64,000 nucleotides of DNA, from positions 2,979,501 to 3,043,500 of the forward strand of contig NZ_FNTZ01000001.1 in NCBI RefSeq assembly GCF_900105555.1. The letters are read 5' to 3'. The stretch comes from Pseudomonas coleopterorum. GTDB lineage: Bacteria; Pseudomonadota; Gammaproteobacteria; Pseudomonadales; Pseudomonadaceae. Below are positions 18,612 through 27,803 of this stretch, in pieces (positions within the stretch are counted from its first letter, which is position 1; every line of letters starts with the position of its first letter). A program made the translations under genes and the position numbers. The notes under the pieces are model-generated. The model was given only the letters and a program-made list of their open reading frames with translations, did no database searches and was not told the DNA's origin.

Positions 18612-18925
18612 GGGATCTTGAACAACTTGTCGAAGTTGGAGATCGCCAGAATCTTGCGCACGTCAGAGGAAATGTTCGACAGCGTGATATCGGCGTTTTC
18701 ACCACCGGCGTGGTCGCGCAGCAACAGCAACATGCCCAGTGCCGAGCTGTCCATGTAAGTGGTCTCGTTCAGGTCGACGACATAGCGGGTGGACTTGCCC
18801 TCGCGCTCGTAGCTCTCACGAAATTGCTGATGCAGGCTGAAATCGAATCGACCCTTGACCGCAATCGATGACGTATTGTTTTCGCCATTGAAACTGTGGC
18901 TTACCGAACTCTGGGTTACAGCCAT
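18608..18925 (-). CDS. hsbA: HsbA anti-anti-sigma (STAS) factor
   Basis: 105 residues from the ATG that has AAGGAG 9 bases upstream; a longer frame upstream lacks support. It is a STAS domain with the phosphorylation motif TTYMDSSALGML (Ser60/61). In P. aeruginosa the unphosphorylated form binds the anti-sigma factor FlgM and frees FliA, while the phosphorylated form binds the diguanylate cyclase HsbD, so it links the HptB pathway to flagella and c-di-GMP. It is the first gene of hsbA-hsbR-hptB, 84 bases after fliJ. Confidence 0.92.
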   Translation of the reverse strand: MAVTQSSVSHSFNGENNTSSIAVKGRFDFSLHQQFRESYEREGKSTRYVVDLNETTYMDSSALGMLLLLRDHAGGENADITLSNISSDVRKILAISNFDKLFKIP

Positions 18926-19009
18926 GTAGTAATGCTCCTTGGGTGTGCCGTGCAGGCAAGGTTTAACACTGCATGACGGGGCGTTCAACAGGGTACTGAC
19001 TAAATCTGA

Positions 19010-19459
19010 CTAGAAGCTGTCGTGCCTGGGCAATCGCTGCGACAGCTCGTCGAGCAGGCGCTGCTCACGCTTGTCCTCCAACTGCCGGGCCTCGAGGATA
19101 TAACGCTGGACCAGCTTGCGCAGTCCCTCCACACGGGCATAGGCCTGCTGCCAGGTGGCGCGCGCATTGTTCAGGTTGTTCTGGTGCCACGCAAGGCTCT
19201 GACGCTGCTGGCCGACGGCGGTTTCGAGCTGGTTGAGAAAGCGCTGGTAGTTCATCAGCCACTGGCCGGACACACCGCGGCTGCCATTGTTGATCCACTG
19301 CTGCTGATAGTCGTTGCGAAAACGCTCGAGCTCCGCCAGCTTGGCTTCGGCCAGGTTCACTTGCCCCTGAAAATGACCCAGGCGCTGGGCAGCCTTGCGC
19401 TCGGTGCTTTCGGCCATCTCCACCACGGGCGCCAGGCGCGCTGCGCGACTCATCGCCAT
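19010..19459 (-). CDS. fliJ: FliJ export chaperone/ATPase stalk protein
   Basis: 149 residues, an almost uninterrupted antiparallel coiled coil rich in Gln, Arg, Leu and Ala, the normal size and character of FliJ. It acts as the central stalk of the FliI ring and recycles chaperones. It lies 6 bases after fliI and ends the fliEFGHIJ run. Sequence conservation in FliJ is low, so the position carries much of the weight. Confidence 0.92.
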   Translation of the reverse strand: MAMSRAARLAPVVEMAESTERKAAQRLGHFQGQVNLAEAKLAELERFRNDYQQQWINNGSRGVSGQWLMNYQRFLNQLETAVGQQRQSLAWHQNNLNNARATWQQAYARVEGLRKLVQRYILEARQLEDKREQRLLDELSQRLPRHDSF

Positions 19460-19465
19460 GCGCGC

Positions 19466-20824
19466 TTACCCCGGTGCCACGGGCGTGAACACCGCGGCCA
19501 GGCGCTCGGCGCTGGCCCGCAGGCTTTCGTTATCGTTGAGACCCTGGCGCAGGTAACGCACCAGCTGCGGTTGCAGGGCAATGGCCAGGTCGGTCTCGCG
19601 ATCACCGCCCGCGACGTAGGCGCCGACGCTGATCAAGTCGCGGCTCTGCTGATAGCGCGACCACAGTTGCTTGAACTGTTGTGCCTGGCCCAGGTGCTGG
19701 GGGCTGACCACGCTGGGCATCACCCGGCTGATCGACGCCTCGATATCGATGGCCGGATAATGCCCCTCTTCTGCCAGACGACGTGACAGCACGATGTGGC
19801 CGTCGAGCACGCCACGCGCCGAGTCGGCGATGGGATCCTGCTGATCGTCGCCTTCGGACAATACGGTGTAAAACGCGGTGATCGAGCCGCCGCCCGCCTC
19901 GGCGTTGCCGGCACGCTCGACCAGCTTGGGCAGCTTGGCGAACACCGAAGGCGGATAGCCCTTGGTCGCTGGCGGCTCGCCGATGGCCAGGGCGATTTCC
20001 CGCTGGGCCTGAGCGAAACGGGTCAACGAGTCCATCAGCAGCAGGACGTTCTTGCCCTTGTCGCGAAAGTATTCGGCGATGCGCGTGCAATACATGGCGG
20101 CGCGCAGGCGCATCAGTGGCGCTTCGTCAGCCGGTGATGCCACCACCACCGAACGGCGCAGCCCCTCCTCGCCCAACGTGTGTTCGATGAACTCCTTGAC
20201 CTCGCGGCCCCGCTCGCCGATCAGACCGACGACGATGATGTCGGCTTCGGTAAAGCGCGTCATCATGCCCAGCAGCACGCTCTTGCCCACGCCGGTACCG
20301 GCGAACAGGCCCAGGCGCTGGCCACGGCCCACGGTCAGCAAACCGTTGATGCTGCGAATGCCGACATCCAGCGGCTGACTGATGGGGTCACGCTTGAGGG
20401 GGTTGATCGTAGGCCCGTCCATCGGCACCCAGTCCTCGGCCTTCATGCCGCCCTTACCGTCCAGTGCTCGCCCGGCGCCGTCGAGGATGCGCCCAAGCAT
20501 GCTCATGCCCATCGGTAGACGCCCGGTATCGGCAACCGGCACCACCCGCGCGCCGGGCGCGATGCCGCTGACGCTGCCCACGGGCATCAGGTAGATCTTG
20601 CTGCCGGAGAAGCCCATGACTTCCGCTTCGACCTGCACCGGCTGGTCGCTGTCGTCATTGATCACCACGCAGCGACTGCCCATGGCCGCGCGCAGCCCTT
20701 CGGCTTCCAGGGTCAGGCCGACCATGCGCAGCAGGCGCCCTTCGACGATGGGCTGGCGTGGCAGGTCGATGGCCGCCTCGTAGCTGCCCAGGCGCTTGCC
20801 GAAGCTGGTGCGATCAAGCTTCAT
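19466..20824 (-). CDS. fliI: FliI flagellum-specific export ATPase
   Basis: 452 residues. Related to the F1 beta subunit: Walker [23 protein letters not shown], Walker [14 protein letters not shown] and the family signature [20 protein letters not shown]. It is the hexameric ATPase that feeds substrates to the FlhA/FlhB gate. The start MKLDRTSFG overlaps the fliH stop by 11 bases. A longer open frame upstream runs through fliH and is not used. Confidence 0.97.
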   Translation of the reverse strand: MKLDRTSFGKRLGSYEAAIDLPRQPIVEGRLLRMVGLTLEAEGLRAAMGSRCVVINDDSDQPVQVEAEVMGFSGSKIYLMPVGSVSGIAPGARVVPVADTGRLPMGMSMLGRILDGAGRALDGKGGMKAEDWVPMDGPTINPLKRDPISQPLDVGIRSINGLLTVGRGQRLGLFAGTGVGKSVLLGMMTRFTEADIIVVGLIGERGREVKEFIEHTLGEEGLRRSVVVASPADEAPLMRLRAAMYCTRIAEYFRDKGKNVLLLMDSLTRFAQAQREIALAIGEPPATKGYPPSVFAKLPKLVERAGNAEAGGGSITAFYTVLSEGDDQQDPIADSARGVLDGHIVLSRRLAEEGHYPAIDIEASISRVMPSVVSPQHLGQAQQFKQLWSRYQQSRDLISVGAYVAGGDRETDLAIALQPQLVRYLRQGLNDNESLRASAERLAAVFTPVAPG

Positions 20825-21581
20825 CGGGCGCGTCCAGATCGACGGTGATGTCGGCCGGGGCCGGGTGCATGTTCTGCTCGTGCAACTGATCGAACAATTG
20901 CGCAATGGCCTGGGTAATGCGCGTCTCCATGCTCGCATCGATGCGGCTGTGTTCGGTTTCGATACGGCAACCACCGGGCTGTAGCGAGTCGTCTTCCTGG
21001 ATTCGCCAGTTCTCCTCGTGCTTCTCGCGCAGCGACTTGATCTGCTCGAAGTCCTGAGGGTTGATGAAGATGCGGATATTGTTGGCGCCCATGGGCAGCA
21101 ACTTCAACGCTTCGCGCAAGACTTTTTCGATCTGGCTGGAATCGGTGAGCAGTTCGCGGCGGATGACCTGGCGGGCAATGTGGCCCACCAGTTCGACCAG
21201 TGATTTCTCGATCTGGGTATCTTGATCAGCAATAGGCGTCAGCAGGTGTCCCAACAGCCGGTCGAACTGGGCAAGCTTGCCAGCCAGCGCCGCTTCGGCT
21301 TCTTGACGGACCTTGAGCTGGGTGCTGTGGAAGCCTTCCTTTTCACCGGTGGCGAAGCCCTCGTTGTAGGCCTCCTGGCGAATGGCTTCCAGCTCTTCCA
21401 GGGTAATGGGCTGCACCTCGTCGAGGGGCACCTCTTCGATTTCCTCGACCGACACGGGCTCCGGCACCACCTCTTCGGCAGGCCGCTCGGGATCGAAGCT
21501 GGGCAACGCCCACAGGTCGGCACTGCGCGCGTCGACGGCGCGAATCAGTTCACTGACGGGTTCTTGGGTGGGGCGGGACAT
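20814..21581 (-). CDS. fliH: FliH export ATPase regulator
   Basis: 255 residues from the ATG beginning [14 protein letters not shown], with AGGA about 10 bases upstream. A GTG 25 codons earlier would also be in frame. An acidic Pro/Glu-rich N terminus is followed by a coiled coil (about 85-150) and a C-terminal domain homologous to the F-ATPase delta subunit. FliH binds FliI as a dimer, restrains its ATPase and docks it at FliN. Confidence 0.93.
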   Translation of the reverse strand: MSRPTQEPVSELIRAVDARSADLWALPSFDPERPAEEVVPEPVSVEEIEEVPLDEVQPITLEELEAIRQEAYNEGFATGEKEGFHSTQLKVRQEAEAALAGKLAQFDRLLGHLLTPIADQDTQIEKSLVELVGHIARQVIRRELLTDSSQIEKVLREALKLLPMGANNIRIFINPQDFEQIKSLREKHEENWRIQEDDSLQPGGCRIETEHSRIDASMETRITQAIAQLFDQLHEQNMHPAPADITVDLDAPDEA

Positions 21582-21680
21582 GGCTTGCGATTCCTGACGC
21601 CTGGGTGCGAAGTAGGGTCGCTCGGAGCCGGCCATCCCAGGGCAGCCGGCCTCCACGACAGAGGTCTGGGAGAGGGATGA

Positions 21681-22700
21681 TTAGATCATCTCTTCCCCAC
21701 CCTTGCCACCGAGCACGATTTCACCGGCCTCGGCCATGCGCCGGGCAATGGTGAGCACTTCCTTCTGCGCCGACTCGACATCGCTGACCCGCACCGGCCC
21801 CTTGGCCTCGAGGTCGTCACGCAGCAGCTCGGCCGCGCGCTTGGACATGTTCTTGAAGATCTTCTCGCGCACACCCTCGTCGGCGCCCTTGAGCGCCACC
21901 ACCAGCACGTCCGAGGAAACCTCGCGCAGCAGCGCCTGGATACCCCGGTCGTCGACATCCTTGAGGTTGTTGAAGACGAACATGAGGTCTTCGATCTGCC
22001 CGGACAGTTCTTCGTCGACCTCGCGGATGGAGTCCATCAACTGGCCTTCGGACGAGCTGTCGAGGAAGTTCATGATATCGGCAGCGCGCTTGACCCCACC
22101 CAGGGTCGTCCGGGTGGCGTTGGAATTGCCGGAGAACTGCTTCTCCAGAATGGTATTGAGTTCTTTCAGCGCTGCCGGCTGTACGGTGTTGAGCGACGAT
22201 ACGCGCAGGATGATGTCCAGCCGCGCCTTGTGCTCGAAATGCGCCAGGACTTCGCCGGCCTGGTCGGGGTCGAGGTAGGCCACGACGATCGACTGGATCT
22301 GCGGATGCTCGTAGCGAATGACGTCGGCCACGGCCCGTGGCTCCATCCACTTCAGGCTGTCCAGGCCGCTGGTGTTGCCGCCCAGCAGGATCCGGTCGAT
22401 CAGGCCGTTGGCCTTGTCTTCGCCCAAGGCCGAGGTCAGCATCTTGCGGATGTAGTTGTCGGAACCGACGCCCAGACCGGTCTGATCGCCGACGACGGTG
22501 ACGAATTCGCTCATCACCTGCTCGACCTGCTCACGGTGCACGTTGCGCATCTGCGCCATGGCCACGCCTACGCGCTGGACCTCCTTGGGGCCCATGTGGC
22601 GAAGCACCTGCGCCGCATCTGTTTCACCCAGCGACAGCAGAAGGATGGCGGCCTTGTCGACCTTGGTCAGCTTGGGGGTGACGGCTTGTGAACTACTCAT
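21681..22700 (-). CDS. fliG: FliG motor switch protein
   Basis: 339 residues. The N-terminal domain (KLTKVDKAAILLLSLG) binds FliF. A middle ARM domain with the EHPQ motif (YEHPQIQSIVVAYL) binds FliM. The C-terminal domain carries the charged torque helix (DDRGIQALLREVSSDVLVVAL) facing the stators. The ATG lies inside the fliF end (8-base overlap). An alternative ATG two codons earlier exists. Confidence 0.97.
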   Translation of the reverse strand: MSSSQAVTPKLTKVDKAAILLLSLGETDAAQVLRHMGPKEVQRVGVAMAQMRNVHREQVEQVMSEFVTVVGDQTGLGVGSDNYIRKMLTSALGEDKANGLIDRILLGGNTSGLDSLKWMEPRAVADVIRYEHPQIQSIVVAYLDPDQAGEVLAHFEHKARLDIILRVSSLNTVQPAALKELNTILEKQFSGNSNATRTTLGGVKRAADIMNFLDSSSEGQLMDSIREVDEELSGQIEDLMFVFNNLKDVDDRGIQALLREVSSDVLVVALKGADEGVREKIFKNMSKRAAELLRDDLEAKGPVRVSDVESAQKEVLTIARRMAEAGEIVLGGKGGEEMI

Positions 22701-24480
22701 CGGCATTGATCCACTCTTTCACGACCTGGGCCACTCGGCCCGGGTCTTCGGCCACAAGACTCTTGATCGCATTCAACTGGGCGTCATAGCCCTCAGTCGG
22801 GCTGGGCAGCAGAATGCTCTGCGGCCCACCCAGGCTGACCCGATCGTTGGCCAGCTCGCCGTCCATGCCCAGGGCAGCCACACCGCCCATCGCGCCGGCG
22901 GCGCCGAGTTCGGCATCGCCCGCCTTGCCTTTGCCACCGCCGGTGATGTTGTTCAGCACCGGACGCAGGACGCCGAACACCAGAACCAGGATGAACACCA
23001 CGCCCAGCACCTGCTTCATGATGTCCCAGAACCAGGGCTCCTTGTAGAACGCAGGTGCGGTGATGACTTCCGCCGAGTTCGGCGCGAAGGGTACGTTGAT
23101 CACGGTCACGCTGTCGCCGCGGCTGGCATCGAAGCCCACGGCGTCCTGCACCAGGCGGGTGAAACGGGCCAGTTCCTGAGCGTTCCACGGCGTCATGGTC
23201 ACGGTACCGTCGGCCGGTTTGACCTTGGCCTGATCGTCGACCACCACCGCCACCGACAACCGGGTCAGACGACCCTGCTGCTGCTTGGTGTGGCTGATGG
23301 AACGGTCCAGCTCGAAATTCTTGGTCGACTGCTGACGCTTGTCGGCCGGATACGGTGCCAGCATCGGTTGGCCGGTGGCCGGGTCCATGATCTGCTGGCC
23401 GTTGGCGTCGAGCAGCGGCTGGCCCGGCTGGATGGCGCCTGCGGCGGCCTGGCCCTGAGCGGCATTCTGCGGCGCGGTGGCCGGCCCCGGAGGCTGGTTG
23501 CTCAAGGCCCCCGGCACGCCCGAAGGGCCCGAACCGCTGGAACGCTGCTCGCTGGTGGACTGCTCGCTGCGCAGGGCCGGCTGGTCCGGGTTGAACTGCT
23601 CGGACGTCGATTCGACGGCGCTGAAATCCAGGTCTGCCGAGACTTCGGCCTTGAACCGATCGCTGCCCACCACCGGCTGCAGAATGTTCTGCACCCGCTG
23701 AGTCAGCATGCTTTCCAGGCGACGGCTGTAGTCGTACTGCTTGCCGGCCATGGTCAAGGCGTTGTCTTCGAGCTGCGCCGAGAGCAGCGTGCCCTTCTGA
23801 TCGACGACCGACACGTTCGACTTGTTCAGTTCCGGAACGCTGGTCGCCACCAGATTGACGATGGCCGCCACCTGCCCGGCGTCCAGGGTACGGTTGGGGT
23901 ACATTTCCACCAGCACCGAAGCGGTGGGTTTGCGCTCGTCGCGAACGAACACCGAGCTTTTCGGAATGGCCAGGTGCACGCGAGCTGCGCGGATGTTGTT
24001 CAGGCTGCCGATGGTACGCGCCAGTTCACCTTCCAGGCTGCGGCGATACCGCGCGGTTTCCATGAACTGACTGGTGCCCAGGCCCTGCTCCTTGTCGAGC
24101 GATTCGTAGCCGACATTGCCGTCGCTGGGTGCCACGCCGGCCGAAGCCAGGGCAATGCGCGCGCGCGACTGATCGTCGGCCTTGACCAGCAAGGCGCCCG
24201 AGTTTGGTTCCACTGTGTAGGGAATGTTGGCGGTGGTCAGGGTATCGATCACCTGCTTGGTGTCCATGCCCGCCAGGCTGCCGTACAACGGACGGTAGTC
24301 GGGCTGCTGCGACCACAGGACCACGGCGAAGCCGATCGCCACGCTGGCCGCCAGGCCAACCAGCAGGCCGACCTGACGCAGCATGGTCATCTGTGACAGA
24401 TTCTGCAGGACGGACAGACCCATGAGCGGCGATTTGTTGCCGCTCTTGGCCGGAAGATTGTCGGTGGTCGCTTCAGCCAT
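22693..24480 (-). CDS. fliF: FliF MS-ring protein
   Basis: 595 residues. A first membrane helix at about 37-57 (VGLLVGLAASVAIGFAVVLW) is followed by periplasmic ring-building motifs (YSGTLAGM-type GSLAGMDT, RTIGSLNNIRAARVHLAIPK) and a variable Gln/Gly/Ala-rich loop (about 305-385). A second membrane helix lies at about 470-490, and the C-terminal tail binds FliG. It forms the membrane base of the motor and houses the export gate. It starts 14 bases after fliE. Confidence 0.97.
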   Translation of the reverse strand: MAEATTDNLPAKSGNKSPLMGLSVLQNLSQMTMLRQVGLLVGLAASVAIGFAVVLWSQQPDYRPLYGSLAGMDTKQVIDTLTTANIPYTVEPNSGALLVKADDQSRARIALASAGVAPSDGNVGYESLDKEQGLGTSQFMETARYRRSLEGELARTIGSLNNIRAARVHLAIPKSSVFVRDERKPTASVLVEMYPNRTLDAGQVAAIVNLVATSVPELNKSNVSVVDQKGTLLSAQLEDNALTMAGKQYDYSRRLESMLTQRVQNILQPVVGSDRFKAEVSADLDFSAVESTSEQFNPDQPALRSEQSTSEQRSSGSGPSGVPGALSNQPPGPATAPQNAAQGQAAAGAIQPGQPLLDANGQQIMDPATGQPMLAPYPADKRQQSTKNFELDRSISHTKQQQGRLTRLSVAVVVDDQAKVKPADGTVTMTPWNAQELARFTRLVQDAVGFDASRGDSVTVINVPFAPNSAEVITAPAFYKEPWFWDIMKQVLGVVFILVLVFGVLRPVLNNITGGGKGKAGDAELGAAGAMGGVAALGMDGELANDRVSLGGPQSILLPSPTEGYDAQLNAIKSLVAEDPGRVAQVVKEWINADE

Positions 24481-24494
24481 GACTCAATTCGTCC

Positions 24495-24821
24495 TCAGAC
24501 CGGCATCTGCATGATGTCTTGGTAAGCCTGGACCAGTTTGTTGCGCACCTGGGTCAAGGCCTGGAACGAGACGCTGGCTTTCTGCGAGGCGATCATCACG
24601 TCGGTGAGGTCGACGCCACTCTTGCCGATCTCGAAGGCAGTGGCCAACTGGCTGGAAGCGCCCTGTACGTCGGCGACCTTGTTGATCGCGCCACCGAGCA
24701 TGTCGGCAAAGCTGCTGGTGCCGACTTCAGGCGCCGCAACCGCCTTGGGTCTGGCCATGGCGTCCGCCTGCATGGCGCGCATGTCCAGCATCAAGCGGTT
24801 GAATTCAATACCTTGGCTCAT
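24495..24821 (-). CDS. fliE: FliE MS ring-rod adaptor
   Basis: 108 residues with the typical C-terminal half: [19 protein letters not shown], then [17 protein letters not shown]. It links the MS ring to the proximal rod and is the first exported rod component. It is the first gene of fliEFGHIJ, preceded by a near-perfect sigma-54 promoter. Confidence 0.96.
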   Translation of the reverse strand: MSQGIEFNRLMLDMRAMQADAMARPKAVAAPEVGTSSFADMLGGAINKVADVQGASSQLATAFEIGKSGVDLTDVMIASQKASVSFQALTQVRNKLVQAYQDIMQMPV

Positions 24822-24883
24822 GGGGTAACCCTCTGCGACGACCTGCGTTTTTTTGACACTGCTGCATTCACTACAGAGGTAGT

Positions 24884-24899
24884 AGCAAGGAGGGTGCCA
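24884..24899 (-). promoter_or_regulatory. Sigma-54 promoter of fliE operon
   Basis: The minus strand reads TGGCACCCTCCTTGCT, a full match to TGGCAC-N5-TTGCT. The predicted leader is about 51 bases. In Pseudomonas, FleR activates this promoter. It lies in the 152-base gap between fleR and fliE. Confidence 0.88.
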
Positions 24900-24973
24900 G
24901 TTGCAGTCGCAAGGTGGCCAAACGGATCGGCGGCGACAAATGACCGCACCGGCCGTCGCTCATCGGACGGCCT

Positions 24974-26362
24974 TCAAGAGGCGAACAGACTGGCCTCCAC
25001 ATCCATTCCGGCGTCACGCATCTGGGCCAGTTTGTAGCGAAGTGTGCGTGGGCTGATACCCAGACGCTCGGCGGCTTCCTTGCGCCGACCACGCTCGCTG
25101 CGCAGGGTGTCGATGATCATCTCGAATTCGCGTCGGCGCAGATCGTCCTCCAGCACGCCGGGGAGTACCGGCGGCTCGACAGGCGCGGGCGCCTGCTCCA
25201 CCAGGCTCAACGCTGACGACGCAACTGCACCGACGGGCCCGGCCAGGCAGAAGTCGGCGGCCTGGATCAGGTTACCGTGCTGCAGGATCAACGCGCGCTG
25301 GATGGCGTTGTCCAGCTCGCGAACATTGCCTGGCCAGGGGTGATCGAGCAGGCACTGTTCGGCCTGGGGCGCGAAGCGCACGGGCGCGTGCTTCATCTTG
25401 TCGACGTGACGGGCCAGCAACCGTCGGGCCAGCGGCAGAATGTCGCCAGGCCGTTCGCGCAGCGGTGCCCAGGCCAGCGGGAACACCGAAAGCCGATAGA
25501 ACAGGTCTTCGCGGAAACGCCCCGCCGCGACGTCTTGCGCAAGGTTGCGGTTGGTGGTGGCGATGACCCGGATGTCCAGGGCAATGGGCTTGCGCGCGCC
25601 GACACGTTCGACCTCGCGCTCCTGCAGCACACGCAGCAACTTGGCCTGCAGCCCCAGGGGCATCTCGGAAATCTCGTCGAGCAGCAGGGTACCGCCATCG
25701 GCCTGCTCGAACTTGCCGGCCTGGGCCGCAATGGCGCCGGTGAATGCGCCTTTCTCGTGGCCGAACAGCGTGGCTTCGAGCATGTTGTCCGGAATCGCCG
25801 CGCAGTTGATGGCAACGAAGGCCTGCTGCGCGCGGTTCGACTGTTGATGGATATAGCGCGCCAGCACTTCCTTGCCGGTACCCGACTCCCCGGATATCAG
25901 CACCGTGGAATCACTGCGCGCGACCCGCGCGGCCAGCTCGAGTAGAGCCTGACTGGCGGGTTCCAGCGCCACCGGCCCCTGCTCGCTTCCCGCCGGAACC
26001 AGACCACGACCATGCCGGGTCACCAGATCGAGCAACGCGCTCGGTTCGAACGGCTTGACCAGGTAATCGGCCGCGCCCTGGCGCATGGCATCCACCGCTC
26101 GCTCGACCGCGCCATGGGCTGTCATCAGCAGGACCGGCAGTTGCGGTTGGCGAGCGCGCAGCAGTGCCAGTAGCTGATGTCCATCGATTCCGGGCATGTT
26201 GACGTCGCTGATGACGATGCCAAAGGCTTCGCGTGCCACCGCCAGCAAGGCCTCCTCGGCACAGGTCACCGCTTCGAATTCGAAACCGCCCAGTTCGAGG
26301 GTATCGCCCAGCGCCTCGCGCAGGGCACGGTCATCCTCGACCAACAGCACCTTGATGTTCAT
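24974..26362 (-). CDS. fleR: FleR sigma-54-dependent response regulator
   Basis: 462 residues. The receiver (1-120) has Glu9/Asp10/Asp11, phosphoacceptor Asp53 in ISDVNMPG and Lys in LVKPF. The AAA+ domain has Walker A GESGTGKE and the sigma-54 contact loop GAFTGA, and a Fis-type HTH is at the C terminus (RRKEAAERLGISPRTLRYKL). Paired with FleS, it activates class III genes (rod, ring, hook). It overlaps fleS by four bases and precedes the fliE promoter. Confidence 0.96.
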   Translation of the reverse strand: MNIKVLLVEDDRALREALGDTLELGGFEFEAVTCAEEALLAVAREAFGIVISDVNMPGIDGHQLLALLRARQPQLPVLLMTAHGAVERAVDAMRQGAADYLVKPFEPSALLDLVTRHGRGLVPAGSEQGPVALEPASQALLELAARVARSDSTVLISGESGTGKEVLARYIHQQSNRAQQAFVAINCAAIPDNMLEATLFGHEKGAFTGAIAAQAGKFEQADGGTLLLDEISEMPLGLQAKLLRVLQEREVERVGARKPIALDIRVIATTNRNLAQDVAAGRFREDLFYRLSVFPLAWAPLRERPGDILPLARRLLARHVDKMKHAPVRFAPQAEQCLLDHPWPGNVRELDNAIQRALILQHGNLIQAADFCLAGPVGAVASSALSLVEQAPAPVEPPVLPGVLEDDLRRREFEMIIDTLRSERGRRKEAAERLGISPRTLRYKLAQMRDAGMDVEASLFAS

Positions 26363-27576
26363 CGAATGGGCTCCTGCTGAACGACCAGCGGCAAGGTCAA
26401 GGTTGCGCAGGTACCCCGCCCGACTCTGGAACGCAAGACCAGGTCACCCTGATGCGCGCGCGCCACAGCCTTGACCACCGACAGGCCGAGCCCGGTTCCG
26501 GTGGGCTTGGTGGTGAAGAACGGCTCACCCAGACGCGCCAGGATCGCCGGCGCCATACCAGGCCCGTCGTCGCTGACGCACAGGCGCAGCGTATCGCCGC
26601 GGGAATACAGGTGGACTTTCAAACTGACCTGGCCGCCGCTGGCCTGGATGGCGTTATTCACCAGGTTGAGTACGGCGCCTACCAGGGTGTCCTTGTTGCA
26701 CAGCAGCTCACCGACGTGACTGTCGCATTGCCAACGCACAGGTACGTCCTGCACATGGGGCTGAGCGGCAGCCTGCAAAGCCTGCAGCAATTGCTTGGGC
26801 GCCAAGCGATCCGGGAGCGGCAGCTCGCCGCGGGCGAACACCAGCATATCGCGCACCTGATGCTCCAGCTCGTGCAGACGTTCCTTGAGGCGGCTGGCGA
26901 AACGCTGCTGGGTCTGGACCGGTAAAGGCTTGTCGGTCAGGTGGCTGGCGTACAGCAGCGCAGCCGACAGCGGCGTGCGAATCTGGTGGGCGAGCGAAGC
27001 CATCATCCGGCCCAGCGACGACAGGCGCTCGCTGCGCGCCACCTCACTCTGCAGCCGACGGGTTTCGGTCAGGTCGGTGAGCAGCACCAACTGGCCAGGC
27101 TCGGCATCGAGCGAGCGCGTGGCAATCGACAGGCGTCGCCCGTCGATCAAAGATATCTCGTGGCCGTCATCCCGGCGCGGCGCGAAACTGCGCACGATCA
27201 CCTCACGCCACAGCTCGCCTTCCAGCGGTGCACCCAGCATTTCCAGGGCTGCTGGGTTGGCCTCGCGTACGTGACCGTGACCATCGATGACGATGACCCC
27301 GCCAGGCAACAGATCGAGCAGGTTCTGCAGGCGATTGGCGAGGCGTTCCTTTTCCGCCAGCTCGGCCAGGCGCTGCGCGCTGACCACTTCCAGCTCACCC
27401 TTGAGCGCTGCCACACGCTCTTCGAGCAGGCTGTAGGAGTCGCTCAGGCGATCGGACATCTGGTCGAACAGAGCGAAGGCCTGATTCAGACCCGGGCGGC
27501 TGTCGGGCTGCGCTGCTGGTGCGCAAACGTCGCGATGGGGCTGGGCAGCGGACGGCTGGATAGCGGCCTGTGGCAT
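26359..27576 (-). CDS. fleS: FleS sensor histidine kinase
   Basis: 405 residues with no membrane helix. There is an N-terminal coiled coil, a PAS domain (about 85-180, LLPGGVIVIDGHGHVREANP), the H box LAHQIRTPLSAALLYA, the N box NLVNNAIQAS and G boxes DDGPGMA and GTGLGLSVV. A cytoplasmic kinase fits its known role of sensing assembly state through PAS and phosphorylating FleR. It has its own sigma-54 promoter upstream and is coupled to fleR. Confidence 0.96.
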   Translation of the reverse strand: MPQAAIQPSAAQPHRDVCAPAAQPDSRPGLNQAFALFDQMSDRLSDSYSLLEERVAALKGELEVVSAQRLAELAEKERLANRLQNLLDLLPGGVIVIDGHGHVREANPAALEMLGAPLEGELWREVIVRSFAPRRDDGHEISLIDGRRLSIATRSLDAEPGQLVLLTDLTETRRLQSEVARSERLSSLGRMMASLAHQIRTPLSAALLYASHLTDKPLPVQTQQRFASRLKERLHELEHQVRDMLVFARGELPLPDRLAPKQLLQALQAAAQPHVQDVPVRWQCDSHVGELLCNKDTLVGAVLNLVNNAIQASGGQVSLKVHLYSRGDTLRLCVSDDGPGMAPAILARLGEPFFTTKPTGTGLGLSVVKAVARAHQGDLVLRSRVGRGTCATLTLPLVVQQEPIR

Positions 27577-27628
27577 GGCTCTCTCTCACTTGGCTCACCG
27601 TCAAAAACGGTATCGTGACAGGGGCAAA

Positions 27629-27644
27629 AGCAATAGCCGTGCCG
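27629..27644 (-). promoter_or_regulatory. Sigma-54 promoter of fleSR
   Basis: The minus strand reads CGGCACGGCTATTGCT, which matches TGGCACG-N4-TTGCT except for the first base. The predicted leader to fleS is about 41 bases. In Pseudomonas, FleQ drives fleSR through RpoN. Confidence 0.82.
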
Positions 27645-27761
27645 AATGAAACTCGAAAGGCGCAAGACAGGGGAAAGAATGAGGCGGATGCGCTGGGCTA
27701 AAGCCTGCGATTTCAGCGGCTTGGCGCGGTTAACACGAAGTATCAGAAAGGATGTGAAGCG

Positions 27762-27788
27762 CGGCCGCTGTCTTGCAAGCAGCGGCCG
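27762..27788 (-). terminator. Hairpin terminator after fleQ
   Basis: A perfect 9-base-pair stem (CGGCCGCTG / CAGCGGCCG) surrounds a 9-base loop that is itself nearly palindromic (CTTGCAAG), 16 bases after the fleQ stop. The run of T after it is weak (TTCACATCCTTTC). It separates fleQ from the fleSR promoter. Confidence 0.7.
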
Positions 27789-27803
27789 TTGCAGCCCCAG
27801 GCG

